A stretch of 64,000 nt of DNA from Hungatella effluvii (GTDB taxonomy: Bacteria > Bacillota > Clostridia > Lachnospirales > Lachnospiraceae), in assembly GCF_003201875.1 (NCBI RefSeq), contig NZ_QJKD01000003.1:186001-250000 (forward strand). Direction: 5' to 3'. The notes beneath the pieces are model-generated. The model was given only the letters and a program-made list of their open reading frames with translations. It ran no database searches and was not told where the DNA came from. Below, in pieces: positions 55,119 through 63,929 of the stretch; positions within the stretch are counted from its first letter, which is position 1; every line of letters starts with the position of its first letter. The translations under genes were made by a program, and so were the position numbers.

Positions 55119-56070
55119 TTATTTCTTATCATATTCTAACGCTTCATACTCTCTCTGCAATTCTCGTAATAGTTCCTCTTCACCTGGCAAATATAGCTTA
55201 TACTTTGAAGCGAAAATCTGAGTTTCATTTTCTGGCAACGTATACTTAACTACAGATTCACTTTTATCCGCACACAATACAATTCCTATTGGAGGATTAT
55301 CTCCTTCATTCATCAATTCACGTTCATAATAATGTACATACAGTTGCATTTGTCCCAACTCCTGATGTGTTAAATCTCCAATTTTCAAATCAATTAATAC
55401 AAAGCATTTCAAAATATAATTATAGAATACAAGATAAATTCGGAAATGGCGACCGTCAAATGTAATTCTTTTTTGTCTTGCAACAAAAGAAAATCCACGC
55501 CTCAATTCCAAAAGGAACTTCTGTAAATGCGTAATCAAAGCCTCCTCTAAATCATTTTCAAAAAAATCATCATTAGGATTCAGTCCCAGAAACTCTAATA
55601 CATACGGATCACGAATAATATCCTCCGGCACTTTTACAGGTTCTAATTTTAAACTTTCTTCTGTAACCTTTTCTTTGTTTTGACTGGAAAGCAATCTTTC
55701 ATAAAAAATGAATTGATTTGCCTTTCAAGCGACGAGCGTTTTCATTTTCCACACGCATTAGCAGACGATAATGTTTCCAACTCAATTCGTCACGCAGTGC
55801 GTGACTATTTGGAAACGTCAGCTAAAACTGCCTCATGTATTTAAGATTAGTTGGCGTAAAACCCTTTCCAAAATCTACAGTCATTTGTTTGGATAATTCC
55901 GCTATTAATCTGCTTCCATACTCAGCTTTCTCATCACCATCCTGCTGTTTCACTATACTTTTTCCTATATTCCAGTATGCTTCCACCATTGCAAAGTTTG
56001 CAGTTTGATATACTTTATTTCTGGCTTCAGAAAGAATTCTTTTAATTTGTTCATAAAATTGTTCTTCCAT
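55119..56070 (-). pseudogene. YhcG/DUF1016 PD-(D/E)XK nuclease gene, decayed
   Basis: The N-terminal domain (MEEQFYEQIKRILSEARNKV, to LKYMRQF) starts at 56070. A TAG at 55822-55824 stands where a Tyr codon is expected; behind it the frame reads LTFPNSHALRDELSWKHYRL and then LLMRVENENAR. About 17 residues are then missing and the sequence resumes as RSLERQINSFF-like in another frame, and a T-run one base short leads to the C-terminal nuclease domain (LSSQNKEKVTEESLKLEP to YEALEYDKK; FVLIDLKIGDL carries the active D/K). Three defects show true decay. The family is a widespread nuclease often in accessory DNA. Confidence 0.85.
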
Positions 56071-56116
56071 GGTTCATCCTTCCTTCAATATACTGTTATG
56101 AGAACAATATTATTAA

Positions 56117-56797
56117 TTATACCTCTTTTTCAATTTTAATAACTCTGGCGTTTAATATCTCTGATGTTTTAAAAACCCTTGAAATATCACGTATATCTCC
56201 AATATTCAATTCCAAATGTTCACGTTCATAGCTTTGAGTATGAATCAAAAATCTATACTCCTGTTGATAAATGTACTTTTTTCGTTTCCAAAATGCAATA
56301 TTATGCATTCCAGAAAGTAAAGACAAAATCAAATTTACCGAATCTTCTTTTTCCTCATAGTATTGAACAAAACCATTATAAACATCAAGGCCTTTTTTTA
56401 ATGCTTCAGTTTGAACTCTATTGATAAATTCATCTTTGTCTAATATTAACAGAGCAGTATCTCCAAAATTTTCTATGATTTCTTTTTGTTCATTTGTAAA
56501 ACTAAAGCTATTTCTGTATGGATTAATACCAAACATGCAATACGCATAATCATTTGATACGCTAGTTGTTATGAGTTTATCATGAATCTCAATTTCATCT
56601 CCCATATCAAGTAAATTAAATTTTGCTTCATTAATATGAAATTTTGCTTCAAACGAATCCCCCACTACAATATCACCATTTTCACTCTCATGATTACGGT
56701 ACCATTCTAACGAGTTCATATAAATAAGACCATTTTGTAAGTCCTCAATTCGCTTTGCACTTTGAAATTTGATTAACGGAAAACCTTTTATTATCAT
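56117..56797 (-). CDS. Unknown protein, perhaps DUF2971-like
   Basis: A 226-residue soluble protein. The start (MIIKGFPLIKFQSAKRIEDL, QNGLIYMNSLEWYRN) resembles DUF2971-type proteins, which begin with a short strand and a helix that places a conserved aromatic; a late QQEYRFLIH also fits. I am not sure of the family. The ATG at 56797 is chosen because GGAGGG lies just upstream; the frame stays open 60 more codons with no site. It lies between the decayed YhcG gene and the large NTPase in the AT-rich element. Confidence 0.55.
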   Translation of the reverse strand: MIIKGFPLIKFQSAKRIEDLQNGLIYMNSLEWYRNHESENGDIVVGDSFEAKFHINEAKFNLLDMGDEIEIHDKLITTSVSNDYAYCMFGINPYRNSFSFTNEQKEIIENFGDTALLILDKDEFINRVQTEALKKGLDVYNGFVQYYEEKEDSVNLILSLLSGMHNIAFWKRKKYIYQQEYRFLIHTQSYEREHLELNIGDIRDISRVFKTSEILNARVIKIEKEV

Positions 56798-57345
56798 AAC
56801 AATTCCCTCCAAAATCCAATTTTTCACTGACTTTAGTTTACTATATTTAATCGAACAGTCCATTACCATAAGGGCAAACATTGTCTTCATAAGTGGGACT
56901 TTGGCTATGGAGTATACGTTTTGCCAAAAGTAAGGGTTTTGCCCCGTGGCATCTATTTTCCGAAAACCATGTAACAAAACCTTATAGAAATATTTACCCC
57001 ACCTTGCCTCTATGGAAACTTATCCATCTCACTTTCCGTAGAAACACAACTCCATTTTCTCCAAATAATCCCACACCCCCGCCTAGAATCAAGGTTTCCA
57101 CACGAGCAACGCCACTGTTTCCACATGTGTTGAAGCTGTAAAAAAGATTCCCGAAAGGCGCAGTTTGCCCTTTGAGAAGCCATTGTAATTCGCGCCCTAC
57201 TGGACACCGTATTATTTTAGTACTCATTATTTGTCCTGTCATTTGGGTGAATTAGAGCCTCCTAATTTGATTTTCAGATTTTTCTCCGTTCTCCAGCCAC
57301 TGCGTTCTCATTTCTAAAATTCCCCTAAAAATATGCTAACTGAAG
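56798..57345. other. 548-bp stretch between element genes, no intact gene
   Basis: Several Cys-containing short frames on the minus strand (for example WRCSCGN and CGIIWRKWSC) could be remains of a zinc-ribbon protein, spread over more than one frame. Nothing can be assigned. The promoter of the downstream gene should lie here. Confidence 0.4.
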
Positions 57346-60300
57346 TTAATTCAAGCAAAGGCTGTTGAGATTATTGTAAAATGCATTTAGTTCTACATCC
57401 AAAAATTCATCTCCTTCAAATACAGCCTTGCAAATATTTGAGATTTCAGTAAAAGGCTCATCTACAATTTTGTCGCTAATGTCACTAAGAAGTTTTAAAA
57501 TTTCGTCTTTATACCTCTTTTCAATACTAATAAAATACGCTTCATCCTGATAGTTAGTTAGCACTTGTCGAGATTTTGAGAAAGCCCATAACAGTTCGCC
57601 TACACGGTCAACATTTTCGTATCCTGTAACAGCAGGTTTTTCAACATCATATACATTGGCAAAACAATCCACAATCTGCGATGTAATCTCTATAGGAAAA
57701 GGCAGACCCAATTCATCTACCAAAGACTCATCATCATTTTCGACACATTGTTTTAGTGTCCCCAAAAATTTCTTCGGAATCTTAAGCCCACTAGGAATTA
57801 ACACATTAGGTTTGTTGCAAAATAAGAGAAGCAAATAATCATATTCTAATTCGGCAAAAGGGGTGCATAGATACAAGAGATGCATAAGTTTATCACTATC
57901 TGTCAAATCAAAATTGTTCACAACAATTGGATATTTACTGAGTATACCATCGGAGAAATAATCTTCAGGAAAACTTATGGAATATGCAGCTGATAAATCG
58001 CTTAATGTATCTGAAGTCTTTATAAGTTTCTCTTGATAGTTCTTCTCATACCAAATATTTATTTGATACTTATTAAAGTATTTACTCGGTTTGTGTTCGT
58101 TAAAATATTGACATGAACTCATCAGGTGTTGATATGCTTCATCTTCATTTTCGCACAGTTCTTGATGTTTTTCCATTAGTATTTTTTGTTCTATACATAT
58201 CTCGTTAAAGTATGTTTGCATTTTCTTTAGCATCGACAATGCCTGCCGTAAATTAATTAATGCTAATCGAGTTTTTTCGTTATCTCTACTCAAGAATCCA
58301 ACTATTTGGTTATAGAAATTTTGTATACTTTGAAAAAAGTCACTTTTAATTTTACTTAACCCCTCTGGAAGATTTGCTTTTTCGTCAAAAGGTCTATCCT
58401 CATAAGGATACCTATACTCTCTAATCAGGTTTTTATTTAATTCTTCTCGAAGTTCATCTATTTCATCTGCAAGTTTGCCTAATTGTTTTTGCTCCAATAG
58501 TTTATGAATGCACATAACAATTTTATTAGACAAATTTACAATATTGGTTCTAATATGAAACCAATGCTCTATCCATTCGTAAATACTATCGCATTCATAA
58601 TTGCTGAGAATTGTTTTGCTCCAAAGGGATGTAAATTCTTGATGAAACATAATTACAATATTTCTGATTGGCATTATCTTATGTGCATCATTTGGAATTT
58701 TATATCCAGACAGTGCATCTATCATCGGTTTAATAGTATCAGCACAATAGGTATCAAAAATAGGAAGCATTTTACATATGGTTTTTATTCTTGATACACT
58801 TTCGTCATTACCCTTATTTATTTCGCTTGCAAAAAGAATATAATTCACATGGACTTCATCTCTTTTCTCGTTAACATATACTTGTAGTGATTCAGTTTCA
58901 TTTCTTAGATATGCCAAAATACTATCTAGATTTTCATTAACATACGCCATATAGCTTTCTCTATTTCCACAAAAACTAGTATACATAATTGTGGATATAG
59001 TATCCATGGAATAACTGTTGCAGCGTTCCCAAAGCAATTCTAGGGGAATATTATTTGATAAATTAAAAGAATGGTCAATGTTAATAAGCCAATACATAAT
59101 TGTAGCATATGAAGTAATATCTGATGTAATATTAAAGACTTCATCATTTTTAAAGCGCTCATATAGCGCTTTACACAGAAAGTAGATGTCTGTTTTTGAT
59201 ATCTCTATTTTCGGTGTAGTATTTCTGAGGCTGCATAGATATTCTATATTTTTGTTAGCCGGCACTATTTTTTGTATATCATCTAAAGTGTTTAGGGACG
59301 TGTCTATCTCCTCAAATTTAGTAAATGGATTTAACTCCATATCTAAAAGGAATAAACCACCATGTTCGTTTGCATCATCATAAATACTTTGATTGGCGAG
59401 GTAATATTGCATAACACTGCCGGAAAATATGCCGCGTAAAGCATCTACATATGGGGTCAAATTGTTTTTATCCCATATCACCTCAACTAATTGCAAATAG
59501 AAACTTTCTTTATTACCTATTATCTTTGGAAGATAAGAAAATAGTTTGGTGTAATAAGTAGAATCTGCAATATTTATAACTTGCAATGCAGTAGTTTCTA
59601 CCTCAATAAATTCATGCAGCTTATCAACAATGTGCTGTGAGCGAACTGGATGTAATCCTTCTATATATTTTTCCTTATTATCAATGCGAATTAAAAATTC
59701 ATTTTCAATACTCTTTAGCACTTCGCCATAGTCTTGAGAGGTTGTTTCTGTTAAACTACCAATGAGTTTCTTTGCCGAAAGTTTAACTCCACATATGTCC
59801 GCGAAACAAATCTTACGAAGAATTTCACACTTAATCTTACCAGAATCAGTACCACTAATTTGAATAATTTGATTATTGATTCGCTCCGTTAGCATTTCGC
59901 CATGGGTAAGTAAATAAATATATTCAATCAGTAATTTCTTTTTTTCAACAATCCTAAACGATTTTCGCCAATTTGTAATTGATGGGTGCAATTTACCTGT
60001 TTGACTGAGCACGTTAAAAATATCCTGTGCTTCTTCTTCACCAAGAAACAATTTAACTACTTGCAAGGATTTAACGTTGCTTAAATCTCCGCTATAATTA
60101 TACCAATCATCTTCTCTGGTTGTTATTAATAATCTGTAATGATATGCTACCTCATCTTGCAGAAGTTGGGCTAATCTATTCCACTCACTAAGTTGAGAAT
60201 CTAGATTATCAATAATAATTAGTGGCTTTTCTCCCATTTTTACTCTCGTGGCAAAATAAGAAACTATATTATTCAACTCTTTATGGTCATTACACCATAA

Positions 60301-61299
60301 AAGCTGATAAATTGTATATTGCTCTTGCAAGTCATATGCTACTTTAAGAGCCAAGGTTGTTTTACCTTGACCGCTCGATGCTTTAATGACAGTTACTCTA
60401 TTATCTTCGATAGATGTAGCAACTTCCTTTTCTAATAAAGTTCTTTTAACTGGTAAGTGCCGTGCAATATCTTGATAAGAAGGTTTCTTACCTTCATAAT
60501 AGCTATAGTCTGTTTCAGTGTTATCTCCAGATTCAAAAATAACTTTTTTTATCCAACTGTTTGCCGGATTGTGGATCCCCTTACTAATGTCATCTTTAAT
60601 ATTGAGAATTACTGAATCAAGCTCTTTTTTATTGATGCTCTTTCTGTGTTCCATTTTTTCTAAACAACAAATTTTAAGACCATTTGCAAATATAGAAATA
60701 TTGTCTGTTACAATATCGTAAGTGCCTATCAACAGCTTTTCTATTTCTTGAGACAAAGTATTTTTTTCTATTTTTTCAAAGGAAAGCTTAGAGATAAAGC
60801 TGTCGTATGAGAAGTTATTCCAATTCCAAAAAGGATTTTCTTTTTTAATTTGTTCAATTATTTTTTTCCAATAAGTATTGGATGTAACATCTAAACTGCT
60901 ATCAAAAAGTTTACCCAAATTTCCCTTAGCAACCTGAAAATCATAAATCAATTTAAAATTTCGTTTTTTATCAATAAGATAGACTTCTAAATAGTTTTTT
61001 AGAACATCTTTTAAAAAACTGGCATCTTGTTTTTGAGTTGAATATTTTAATTGTATATGAGTATTACAATCATCTGAATCTACAAGTCTAATCTTATCAA
61101 TATCTTCTATTCCCTCTAAATAAAAAACAGTATTTTCATCTATTTCAGACAATATCAAATAGCAAGAATATAGAAATTGATAAGTAAATCCTGTGAGTGC
61201 AATTTGCCCTCCAGTTCTTGACACCTGCACTTCTTGAATAGTTGACTTAGATATACAAGAATTTATCTTTTTTGCCTTACCCGCTTTCTTTTTCGCCAT
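57346..61299 (-). CDS. Cap4/DUF4297-type nuclease fused to a STAND-like NTPase (Avs-like defence protein)
   Basis: A 1317-residue protein. After a Lys-rich head, residues about 28-230 match the DUF4297/Cap4 dsDNA endonuclease type: RTGGQIALTGFTYQFLYS, FYLEGIEDIDKI and HIQLKYS give the PD-(D/E)XK residues E62, D66 or D68, and Q83-x-K85. An NTPase follows: Walker A ASSGQGKTT at 307-315, Walker B PLIIIDNLDSQ with D364, and a sensor-like TTRED. The remaining 850 residues are helical and repeat-like, as in the target-binding arms of STAND immune proteins. Such proteins sense a phage protein and then degrade DNA. The ATG at 61299 follows a weak site; a GTG two codons earlier is possible. Very AT-rich compared with the neighbouring rlmD gene. 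Confidence 0.8.
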   Translation of the reverse strand: MAKKKAGKAKKINSCISKSTIQEVQVSRTGGQIALTGFTYQFLYSCYLILSEIDENTVFYLEGIEDIDKIRLVDSDDCNTHIQLKYSTQKQDASFLKDVLKNYLEVYLIDKKRNFKLIYDFQVAKGNLGKLFDSSLDVTSNTYWKKIIEQIKKENPFWNWNNFSYDSFISKLSFEKIEKNTLSQEIEKLLIGTYDIVTDNISIFANGLKICCLEKMEHRKSINKKELDSVILNIKDDISKGIHNPANSWIKKVIFESGDNTETDYSYYEGKKPSYQDIARHLPVKRTLLEKEVATSIEDNRVTVIKASSGQGKTTLALKVAYDLQEQYTIYQLLWCNDHKELNNIVSYFATRVKMGEKPLIIIDNLDSQLSEWNRLAQLLQDEVAYHYRLLITTREDDWYNYSGDLSNVKSLQVVKLFLGEEEAQDIFNVLSQTGKLHPSITNWRKSFRIVEKKKLLIEYIYLLTHGEMLTERINNQIIQISGTDSGKIKCEILRKICFADICGVKLSAKKLIGSLTETTSQDYGEVLKSIENEFLIRIDNKEKYIEGLHPVRSQHIVDKLHEFIEVETTALQVINIADSTYYTKLFSYLPKIIGNKESFYLQLVEVIWDKNNLTPYVDALRGIFSGSVMQYYLANQSIYDDANEHGGLFLLDMELNPFTKFEEIDTSLNTLDDIQKIVPANKNIEYLCSLRNTTPKIEISKTDIYFLCKALYERFKNDEVFNITSDITSYATIMYWLINIDHSFNLSNNIPLELLWERCNSYSMDTISTIMYTSFCGNRESYMAYVNENLDSILAYLRNETESLQVYVNEKRDEVHVNYILFASEINKGNDESVSRIKTICKMLPIFDTYCADTIKPMIDALSGYKIPNDAHKIMPIRNIVIMFHQEFTSLWSKTILSNYECDSIYEWIEHWFHIRTNIVNLSNKIVMCIHKLLEQKQLGKLADEIDELREELNKNLIREYRYPYEDRPFDEKANLPEGLSKIKSDFFQSIQNFYNQIVGFLSRDNEKTRLALINLRQALSMLKKMQTYFNEICIEQKILMEKHQELCENEDEAYQHLMSSCQYFNEHKPSKYFNKYQINIWYEKNYQEKLIKTSDTLSDLSAAYSISFPEDYFSDGILSKYPIVVNNFDLTDSDKLMHLLYLCTPFAELEYDYLLLLFCNKPNVLIPSGLKIPKKFLGTLKQCVENDDESLVDELGLPFPIEITSQIVDCFANVYDVEKPAVTGYENVDRVGELLWAFSKSRQVLTNYQDEAYFISIEKRYKDEILKLLSDISDKIVDEPFTEISNICKAVFEGDEFLDVELNAFYNNLNSLCLN

Positions 61300-61336
61300 T
61301 TTCACACCAACTCTCTGTCCAAATTAATGCATACAT

Positions 61337-62857
61337 CTATTTTCGACACAATTTCACACAAACCTCGCAATGCTCCGTCCCTGGAAACATATCCACCCCC
61401 CACGCCACTTTCGCCTCATACCCCATCTTCCTAAACACCGCCAAATCCCTGGCCAGCGTATCCGGGCCGCAGGACACATAGACCACTTTTTCCGGTTTCA
61501 TCTTAACTACCGCCTGAATAAATTCTTCCGTACTTCCACTCCTTGGCGGGTCCATAAAGACGACGTCGGCGTGTTCTCCATTGTCCGCCATCCTGCTCAT
61601 GAACGCACCGGCATCATTACAATAGAACTGCACATTCTTAATCCCATTGATCTTAGCATTCTGAGCTGCGTCCCGCACTGCATCGCGGTTTAATTCCACG
61701 CCGATCACCTGGCCTGCCTCCTGACTTGCCACGATCCCAATCGTACCAATACCGCAGTACGCGTCAATCACCGTTTCTTTCCCCTTAAGTGCGGCCAGCT
61801 CCATCGCTTTCCGATAGAGCACCTCTGTCTGTACAGGATTTACCTGATAAAATGATTTAGAAGAGATCCGGAAACGGAAGCCGCACAGGATGTCCTCAAT
61901 ATAGCCTTTGCCGTACAGCACATTCTCCCGGTCACCAAGTACCATACTGGTGTCCCTGCCGTTTACATTCTGAACAATCGTCGTAATTTCCGGGTGCTTT
62001 TCTCTCAATGCCCGTACAAAATTATTCTTTGAAGGAAATACAGGAGAAGCGGTAACCAGAACGACCATAATTTCACCCGTTGTGAATCCCCGCCGTATCA
62101 GGACATGACGAAGGAGACCATATCCCGTGTCCTCATCATACGTTTTAATCTTAAATGACTTTAACATGCCTCTGATGGTTCCAATAATCTCATCCGCTTT
62201 TTGATCCTCAATCAGACAGGACTCTACGGGAACGACACGATGAGTATTCGCCTCGTACACCCCCGAAACGGGATTTCCCTTTTTATCATGGTCGAAAACA
62301 GCGTGTACCTTATTTCTATAGTGTAAAGGATCCTTCATTCCAATAATCGGCTGCACCTTACAATAGGGTTTTAATAATTCTTCCAGCTTTGCCTGCTTGA
62401 TCTTCAGCTGTTTTTCATAAGGCATATCCAGAAGCTGACATCCGCCGCAGCGCAAAAACACAGGACATGCAGAAGTATTCTTTCTGACTGGCTGCCTGTC
62501 CACTTTTATTCCTTCCCTGCTCTGTAAATTGGAGTTCCCGCCAGAAGCTCTGTTCCTGCCTGTATCGTACTTCGGTTTCTGGCTGTCATTGCCCCAGTTT
62601 CCTTTTCCGCCTGCTCTTTGCTCCTTTTTAGGCCCTTTTTTCTGATCCGACGCTTTCTCTCCCGAATCCGTCTTTCGTCCCATCTTCCTGCCTGCATTGG
62701 GCGCTTTATTCTTCTCCTGCCTTGAACTGCTGTCTTTTGCAGCTTTATCATCACGCTTTCCTTTTGTCGCCTTTTCTGTCACTACCCTCGGTCTTTCCGC
62801 TTTCAGCCGGTTTTCAATCATTTGATTTTGCCTTCCTTTTTCTTCTTTTATGTTCAT
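61337..62857 (-). CDS. rlmD: 23S rRNA (uracil-C5)-methyltransferase, RlmD/RumA family
   Basis: A 506-residue SAM-dependent RNA methyltransferase. Cys residues for the Fe-S cluster are in CPVFLRCGGCQLLDMPY with a further Cys before; the SAM motif is VIDAYCGIGTIGI, then VVFMDPPRSG, and the catalytic Cys is in VVYVSCGPDTLARDL. Residues 1 to about 130 are an extra Lys/Arg/Gly/Ser-rich, disordered region not seen in typical members of about 450 residues. The ATG at 62857 has GGAGGGAG upstream; an open TTG lies eight codons earlier. The final 35 bp are repeated at 54895, so a mobile element probably joined here; the present end of the gene may have come with the element. Confidence 0.9.
   Translation of the reverse strand: MNIKEEKGRQNQMIENRLKAERPRVVTEKATKGKRDDKAAKDSSSRQEKNKAPNAGRKMGRKTDSGEKASDQKKGPKKEQRAGGKGNWGNDSQKPKYDTGRNRASGGNSNLQSREGIKVDRQPVRKNTSACPVFLRCGGCQLLDMPYEKQLKIKQAKLEELLKPYCKVQPIIGMKDPLHYRNKVHAVFDHDKKGNPVSGVYEANTHRVVPVESCLIEDQKADEIIGTIRGMLKSFKIKTYDEDTGYGLLRHVLIRRGFTTGEIMVVLVTASPVFPSKNNFVRALREKHPEITTIVQNVNGRDTSMVLGDRENVLYGKGYIEDILCGFRFRISSKSFYQVNPVQTEVLYRKAMELAALKGKETVIDAYCGIGTIGIVASQEAGQVIGVELNRDAVRDAAQNAKINGIKNVQFYCNDAGAFMSRMADNGEHADVVFMDPPRSGSTEEFIQAVVKMKPEKVVYVSCGPDTLARDLAVFRKMGYEAKVAWGVDMFPGTEHCEVCVKLCRK
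61339..61373 (-). repeat. rlmD 3' end, right copy of the putative attachment repeat
   Basis: The last 35 bp of the methyltransferase gene, 31 of which match the relic at 54895-54929. Confidence 0.7.
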
Positions 62858-63202
62858 GGCGTATTTGGCTCCCTCCAACACTTTCCGCTGCTAAACTGCC
62901 AAATATGATAACTTCCTAAATATAATATTCAGTAAAAGCCATTCTATCGTTACAATCAATCGATAACCATTCCCTTTATAGAACTTATTATAATACAAGA
63001 CGCTGTATAAAACCATGGAAAAAAACATTGTCCTGTCAATCCTGTATCAGTTACAGTTCACGGCCCATTTGTCCGTCTTCTCCGTCCGGTCTGCTCTGCT
63101 TATCTCTCAGCTTACCCTTGCATTTTTCCCACACTCTAGTATAATAACACCAGGATTCTTATTACTCCTTTGACAGATTTCAAACAGAAAGAGGCACTCC
63201 AT
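62858..63202. other. 345-bp intergenic region with divergent promoters
   Basis: Separates rlmD and the deacylase gene, which are divergent. AT-rich; promoters of both should lie here. No RNA gene or open frame is recognised. Confidence 0.5.
63118..63145 (+). promoter_or_regulatory. Sigma-A type promoter for the deacylase gene
   Basis: TTGCAT (63118-63123) and TATAAT (63140-63145) are 16 bp apart, 57 bp before the start codon. Confidence 0.6.
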
Positions 63203-63808
63203 ATGACAAACATTACGCCAGGAGAATGTGTTACCCCCATACCGGACTTTCACTTAGACCGCACCCTATATACCGGACGGCCTGCGAATCCTGCCGGGCG
63301 TCCAGATAAAGAGATACACACTTACGATCTACTGGACAAGCTGGGAATCGCCTATCAGCGTCTGGATCATGATCCGACCGCTACGATAGAAGCATGCCGT
63401 GATATCGATGCACTTTTAAACACAAATATCTGTAAAAATTTATTTCTGCGCAATGCTCAGAAAAACAGTTTTTATCTTCTCATGATCCCGGGACATAAAA
63501 AATTTCGGACAGCAGTCCTGTCAAAACAAATCGGCTCAGCCAGACTCTCATTTGCGGAACCGGAATTTATGGAAGAGTATCTGAACATAACGCCTGGCTC
63601 CGTCTCCGTTCTGGGCCTGATGAATGATAAAGAAAATTGTGTCCGCCTGCTGATTGACAAGGCTATTCTTGAACAGGATTTTCTCGGCTGTCATCCCTGT
63701 ATCAATACGTCCAGTTTAAAAATCCGCACCTCGGACATTATCGAAATTTTCTTACCACGCATCAACCACGCCTACACTCTGGTATATCTGCCCGACGATC
63801 AGAATTAG
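63203..63808 (+). CDS. ProX/YbaK-type aminoacyl-tRNA deacylase
   Basis: A 201-residue protein whose part from about residue 40 is a YbaK/ProX trans-editing domain (DLLDKLGIAYQRLDHDPTAT, NLFLRNAQKNSFYLLMIPG, SFAEPEFMEEYLNITPGSVS, LGLMNDK, GCHPCINTSSLKI). Such enzymes remove wrongly attached amino acids, most often Ala from tRNA-Pro; Lys and Gly residues typical of the site are kept. The ATG at 63203 is chosen because AGAGG lies 8 bases before it; a TTG at 63170 is less likely. Transcribed alone, with a terminator after it. Confidence 0.88.
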   Translation: MTNITPGECVTPIPDFHLDRTLYTGRPANPAGRPDKEIHTYDLLDKLGIAYQRLDHDPTATIEACRDIDALLNTNICKNLFLRNAQKNSFYLLMIPGHKKFRTAVLSKQIGSARLSFAEPEFMEEYLNITPGSVSVLGLMNDKENCVRLLIDKAILEQDFLGCHPCINTSSLKIRTSDIIEIFLPRINHAYTLVYLPDDQN

Positions 63809-63851
63809 AACTCCCTCCTTATCATTTCACCCATCGTACTGCCTGCTGCAT

Positions 63852-63886
63852 AAAAAATGGCCGCGTTTTCAACGCAGCCATTTTTT
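63852..63886. terminator. Terminator between deacylase and GGDEF genes
   Basis: AAAAAATGGC and GCCATTTTTT, extended by CGCGTT and AACGCA with one mismatch, close a 3-nt loop. It can serve both convergent genes. Confidence 0.85.
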
Positions 63887-63929
63887 CTTATCCTTATTCT
63901 AATCCCCTTTTCACATCTCTTCTTCTCGC

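Noticed and set aside
55119..55694. The C-terminal YhcG piece as a separate working nuclease
   Set aside because: It lacks its N-terminal domain and a proper start; the upstream part of the same gene lies just before it with clear defects.
56798..56977. N-terminal extension of the DUF2971-like protein by 60 residues
   Set aside because: The start at 56797 has a strong GGAGGG site and fits the fold; the upstream part reads like random or decayed DNA.
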